From NCBI GenBank assembly GCA_964388955.1, contig CAYMCO010000005.1, forward strand, positions 124,001-188,000: 64,000 nt of DNA, in the 5' to 3' direction. The position numbers and the translations under genes are program-made. Below are positions 61,269 through 64,000 of the stretch, in pieces. The notes below the pieces were generated by a model. The model saw nothing but the letters and a program-made list of their open reading frames with translations, was not told the DNA's origin and did no database searches. Every line of letters starts with the position of its first letter. The first letter of the stretch is position 1. The DNA comes from CAYMCO01 sp964388955. GTDB taxonomy: Bacteria; Chloroflexota; Anaerolineae; Anaerolineales; E44-bin32.

Positions 61269-62090
61269 ATGAGAACCAGCGCCCTGCTCGCCATGCTCGG
61301 ACTGTTGCCATTCACCGCCGCTTGCGGCGGGCTGCAAGCCAGCGCCACGGCCGCGCCGTCCACGGCCGCACCACCGACGCCACCGCCCACCGCCGCGCCC
61401 GCCACCACCACCCCACTCGAGGGGACGCGGCCGGAAGAAGCCATATTGATCCTTCAGCCCGGCTCCGGATCGCGATTGACCAGCCCCCTGCAAGTGGCTG
61501 GCGTGGCGGATCCCACTTTCGAGCAGGGCCTGATGGTGCGCATTCTCGCCATGGACGGCGCTGAGCTGGCCTCCCAGCCCGCGACGATCGATGCCGATGT
61601 GGGCCAGCGGGGGCCCTTCAGCGCCGAGGTGCCCTTCTCCACAAGCGGGGAACAGCCGGCGCTGATTCAAGTCTACGCCGCCAGCCCGCGCGACGGGGGT
61701 CTGACCCACCTGTCCTCCGTCGCCGTCACCTTGGCCGCCGGCGGGCCGGTGGAGATCGCCGCCGGGGGGCCACATCCGGAGAGCATCGCCATCCGCCAGC
61801 CCGCCCCCAACGCCACAATCAGCGGCGGGGTCGCGCATGTGGCGGGCTTCGGCCTGGCCTCCTTCGAGGGAACGCTGGTCATCCTGATCTATGACTCCGA
61901 AGGCGCCCGCGTCGCGTCGCAGCCTGTGATCGTGAACGCCCCCGAGATGGGAGAGCCCGGTCCCTTCAGCGCAGAGGTGCCCTACACGGTCTCCAGCTCC
62001 GGACCCGGCCGGCTGGTCGTCCGCGACCTCAGCCCCGCTTTCGGTGGGGATGTGCATCTCTCCAGCGTGGAAATCACGCTGGAACCTTAG
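61269..62090 (+). CDS. Gmad2-domain lipoprotein
   Basis: About 273 residues. Signal peptide LLAMLGLLPFTAAC with lipobox Cys near residue 19, a Thr/Pro/Ala linker (TAAPPTPPPTAAPATTTP), then two Gmad2-like repeats: ILILQPGSGSRLTSPLQVAGVA and IAIRQPAPNATISGGVAHVAGFG, each ending in a 'GPFSAEVPF/Y' strand. Related in layout to the lipoprotein at 2.9 kb. GAGGAG precedes the second ATG of ATGTCCATG. Divergent from the LuxR-type gene. Surface-anchored, role unknown. Confidence 0.8.
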   Translation: MRTSALLAMLGLLPFTAACGGLQASATAAPSTAAPPTPPPTAAPATTTPLEGTRPEEAILILQPGSGSRLTSPLQVAGVADPTFEQGLMVRILAMDGAELASQPATIDADVGQRGPFSAEVPFSTSGEQPALIQVYAASPRDGGLTHLSSVAVTLAAGGPVEIAAGGPHPESIAIRQPAPNATISGGVAHVAGFGLASFEGTLVILIYDSEGARVASQPVIVNAPEMGEPGPFSAEVPYTVSSSGPGRLVVRDLSPAFGGDVHLSSVEITLEP

Positions 62091-62130
62091 CCAGGCGACA
62101 CAGCATGCGCCGGAGAATCGGCCTTCGATC

Positions 62131-63054
62131 ATGAAGCACGCACAGAGCGCCAGGGGGCGGGGGCGAAGGTCAGCCGCCCGCCGCGCGCCGGCGATACTCG
62201 TCTTCCTTCTCCTGTTATCTCTGCCGGCCTGGATGGTGGCGAGCGCGGATGTCTCCAGCCGACCCCCTCGCGGCGCGAGCCAGACCTCCACCGTCCCCCA
62301 AGATGCCTCACGGCTCGCGGGGCAGGCGACCCCCACCCCCCGGGAATCGCTTTCGGTCGAAGGGCCCTTCACCTTTGGACACTCCTTCGACGGCCAAGAC
62401 CTCAAAGCCTACAGAATCGGGACCGGTCCCATCGCCAAGGCCATCATCGGCGCCATTCATGGCGGCTACGAGTGGAACAGCATGGCACTGGTGGCCGCCA
62501 TCTTGTCCAGGATCCGCACAGAGCCCGGGATCGTGCCGCCGCAGGTCAGCCTATATGTGATCCCGTTGGCCAACCCGGATGGAATGCGCGCTGGCCCGAA
62601 CGCCCTGCAGGGGCGCTTCAACGGGAACGGGGTCGATCTCAATCGAAACTGGGACTACCAGTGGCGGCGCTATGGCACCCACGCCGGGGAGCGCGTTTCC
62701 GCGGGGACACGTCCCTTCTCCGAGCCGGAGACATCGGCCCTGCGTGATTTCATGCTGGCGCGTGACATTCAGGATGTGATCTTCTATCACAGCTCTGGGG
62801 CCTTGGTCTTCTCCGGCGCGGACGCCTCGGCCTCTCGCACGGTCGAGCTGGCCCGCCTTCTCTCGCAATTCACCGGCTATCGCTACGCGCCGGAGGGGAT
62901 TCCGTGGGATGTCATCGGCGGCGACGCCATCGATTGGCTGAGCAGCCAGGGGATCAATGCCGTGGAGGTCGAGCTGAGCAACCACCATTCTCTGGATTGG
63001 GAGCAGAATTGGCCCGCATTCATCGCATTCTTGTATTGGCAAATGGAGCGCTAG
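62131..63054 (+). CDS. Secreted M14-family zinc carboxypeptidase
   Basis: About 307 residues. Signal/anchor segment APAILVFLLLLSLPAWMVASA (about 24-46), then a peptidase M14 domain. Zinc/active-site elements: GAIHGGYEWNSM, NPDGMR, VDLNRNWDYQW, and the catalytic Glu in AVEVELSNHHSLDW. The layout resembles the murein-peptide amidase/DL-endopeptidase-type M14 proteins of Gram-positives that act on cell-wall peptides. Follows the Gmad2 lipoprotein by 40 bases in one probable operon, so both act outside the membrane. The extra residue in HGGYE compared with HxxE is usual in this subgroup. Confidence 0.85.
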   Translation: MKHAQSARGRGRRSAARRAPAILVFLLLLSLPAWMVASADVSSRPPRGASQTSTVPQDASRLAGQATPTPRESLSVEGPFTFGHSFDGQDLKAYRIGTGPIAKAIIGAIHGGYEWNSMALVAAILSRIRTEPGIVPPQVSLYVIPLANPDGMRAGPNALQGRFNGNGVDLNRNWDYQWRRYGTHAGERVSAGTRPFSEPETSALRDFMLARDIQDVIFYHSSGALVFSGADASASRTVELARLLSQFTGYRYAPEGIPWDVIGGDAIDWLSSQGINAVEVELSNHHSLDWEQNWPAFIAFLYWQMER

Positions 63055-63213
63055 AAGGGTCCAAGGCCAGGATTGCTCCCCAGTGCTCAACTCCCTTATC
63101 TCGGGAAGAAACCGGACAAGCGTCTCAGGATCTGCCGTGCCACGACGGCGAAGAACTCCGTCGGGAGAAACTTCATGCAAACGGCATCGCGACTATCCCG
63201 CGCCCGCTGCGAT

Positions 63214-64000
63214 CTACGGCGCGGCGGTAAGCCTGTAGAGCCCACCGTTCAGGTCAAGCACGTACACGCGCCCGGCGGAATCCTTCCCAAAGGAACTGAT
63301 GCGGAAACCGGTTTCGAACAAGATCGAACTCACCCAATCCCCTGACGCATCCCGCACCAATCCCCAGATGAACCCGGAGCAGTAGTCCCCGTAGAGGTAC
63401 ACCCCATTCCAATCGGGCAGGTCGGGATCGCGCGCAACCACGCCGCCCGTGATCGAGCAGCCGGAGTCATGGCTATATTCCGCCACCGGATCGACAAGCC
63501 CCTGGCGGCCATCGCCCTTAAAGGCGTGCAGGCCTTCGCGGATATTCCATCCGAAATTAGTCCCACCGGGCGTACCGGCGGGCACGAAGTCCACCTCCTC
63601 CCACCTGTCCTGGCCCACATCCCCGATATACAGATCTCCCGTCGCGGTGTCAAAACTGAATCGCCAGGGGTTGCGCAGGCCATAGGCCCAAACCTCGGGC
63701 CGGCCGCCTCCGTTCACAAAGGGGTTGTCTGAGGGGACAGCGTAGGGCTCCCCGGAATTGACGGCTATGCGCAGAATGGACCCCAGCAGGGTGCCGGGGT
63801 TCTGCCCGTTCCCCTGGGGATCGCCGGCAGAGCCCCCGTCTCCCACCCCGGCATACAGGTAGCCATCCGGGCCGAATGCGATTTCACCGCCGTTGTGATT
63901 GGCGTACGGTTCCGAGATGCGCAGCAGGATTCGCTCGCTCCCCGGATCGGCCCGGTTGGGATCATCGGCGGATACCTGATAGCCGGCGATCCTCACCTCC
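63214..64000 (-). CDS. PQQ-dependent sugar dehydrogenase (glucose/sorbosone dehydrogenase family), partial
   Basis: About 262 residues of the C-terminal part; the gene continues beyond the right edge. Beta-propeller family (GSDH, PF07995 type): YANHNGGEIAFGPDGYLYAGVGDGGSAGDPQGNGQN, then YGLRNPWRFSFDTATGDLYIGDVGQDRWEEV, GTNFGWNIREG, and VYLYGDYCSGFIWGLV. These match soluble aldose sugar dehydrogenases, which oxidise sugars with PQQ and calcium, usually secreted. Convergent with the M14 gene. The cofactor assignment is from family only. Confidence 0.88.
   Translation of the reverse strand, partial: EVRIAGYQVSADDPNRADPGSERILLRISEPYANHNGGEIAFGPDGYLYAGVGDGGSAGDPQGNGQNPGTLLGSILRIAVNSGEPYAVPSDNPFVNGGGRPEVWAYGLRNPWRFSFDTATGDLYIGDVGQDRWEEVDFVPAGTPGGTNFGWNIREGLHAFKGDGRQGLVDPVAEYSHDSGCSITGGVVARDPDLPDWNGVYLYGDYCSGFIWGLVRDASGDWVSSILFETGFRISSFGKDSAGRVYVLDLNGGLYRLTAAP

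Overview
The window looks like a chromosomal piece of a GC-rich member of the Chloroflexota, most likely an anaerobic or facultative relative of the Anaerolineae. This is inferred from gene content and style: pyruvate:ferredoxin oxidoreductase, a VanW/YoaR-type surface protein, Gmad2-like lipoproteins, a divergent family B DNA polymerase, a citramalate route and strings of degenerate 7-bp intergenic repeats. No rRNA or tRNA gene was found to settle the taxonomy. Most of the DNA is ordinary, well-packed biosynthesis.

Layout. 0-6 kb, plus strand: a short phosphoglycerate dehydrogenase-like protein, an M32 carboxypeptidase, a lipoprotein and a VanW protein. 6.0-8.8 kb, plus: aspartokinase and aspartate-semialdehyde dehydrogenase behind a Thr/Met-rich leader peptide and terminator. 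8.8-23 kb, minus: one long operon ilvD-ilvB-ilvN-ilvC-leuA-leuC-leuD-cimA-leuB-pheA-aroH, behind two tandem leader peptides rich in Ile, Leu and Val. 23-26 kb: a secreted amidohydrolase and an internally deleted IS256-type transposase. 26.1-33.7 kb, plus: aroF-tyrA-aroA-aroE-aroC-aroKB-aroQ, all seven shikimate steps plus the tyrosine branch, behind a Tyr/Phe leader peptide. 34-36.8 kb: small genes, then serS (minus) behind a T-box. 36.8-38.1 kb: a gene-poor stretch with a group II intron relic, an ATPase fragment and repeats. 38.2-40.4 kb: an alpha-oxoamine synthase and an extended SDR enzyme. 40.5-45.3 kb: divergent nifJ and a dihydroorotate dehydrogenase-like gene. 45.3-51.2 kb, minus: macrodomain, TrmH-type methyltransferase, DUF711, PcrA and GalE. 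51.6-53.0 kb, minus: infC-rpmI-rplT. 53.3-56.7 kb, minus: a family B polymerase cassette. 56.8-64 kb: PlsC, a hypothetical protein, a GNAT-like protein, a LuxR-type regulator, a lipoprotein, an M14 peptidase and part of a PQQ-type sugar dehydrogenase.

Two themes stand out. First, three amino-acid operons each have a consensus promoter, a short ORF packed with codons for the pathway's own end products, a candidate antiterminator and an intrinsic terminator. This is the architecture of ribosome-mediated attenuation, and serS adds a T-box. Second, an identical 14-bp LexA-type box (AGAACATTTGTTCT) sits just upstream of a three-gene cassette and inside the promoter of a solo LuxR-type regulator. 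The cassette encodes a RecA-like protein without a P-loop, a small helical protein and a family B polymerase with degraded exonuclease motifs. It is a candidate SOS-induced, PolB-based lesion-bypass system.

All calls come from reading the sequence. No database search or structure prediction was run.
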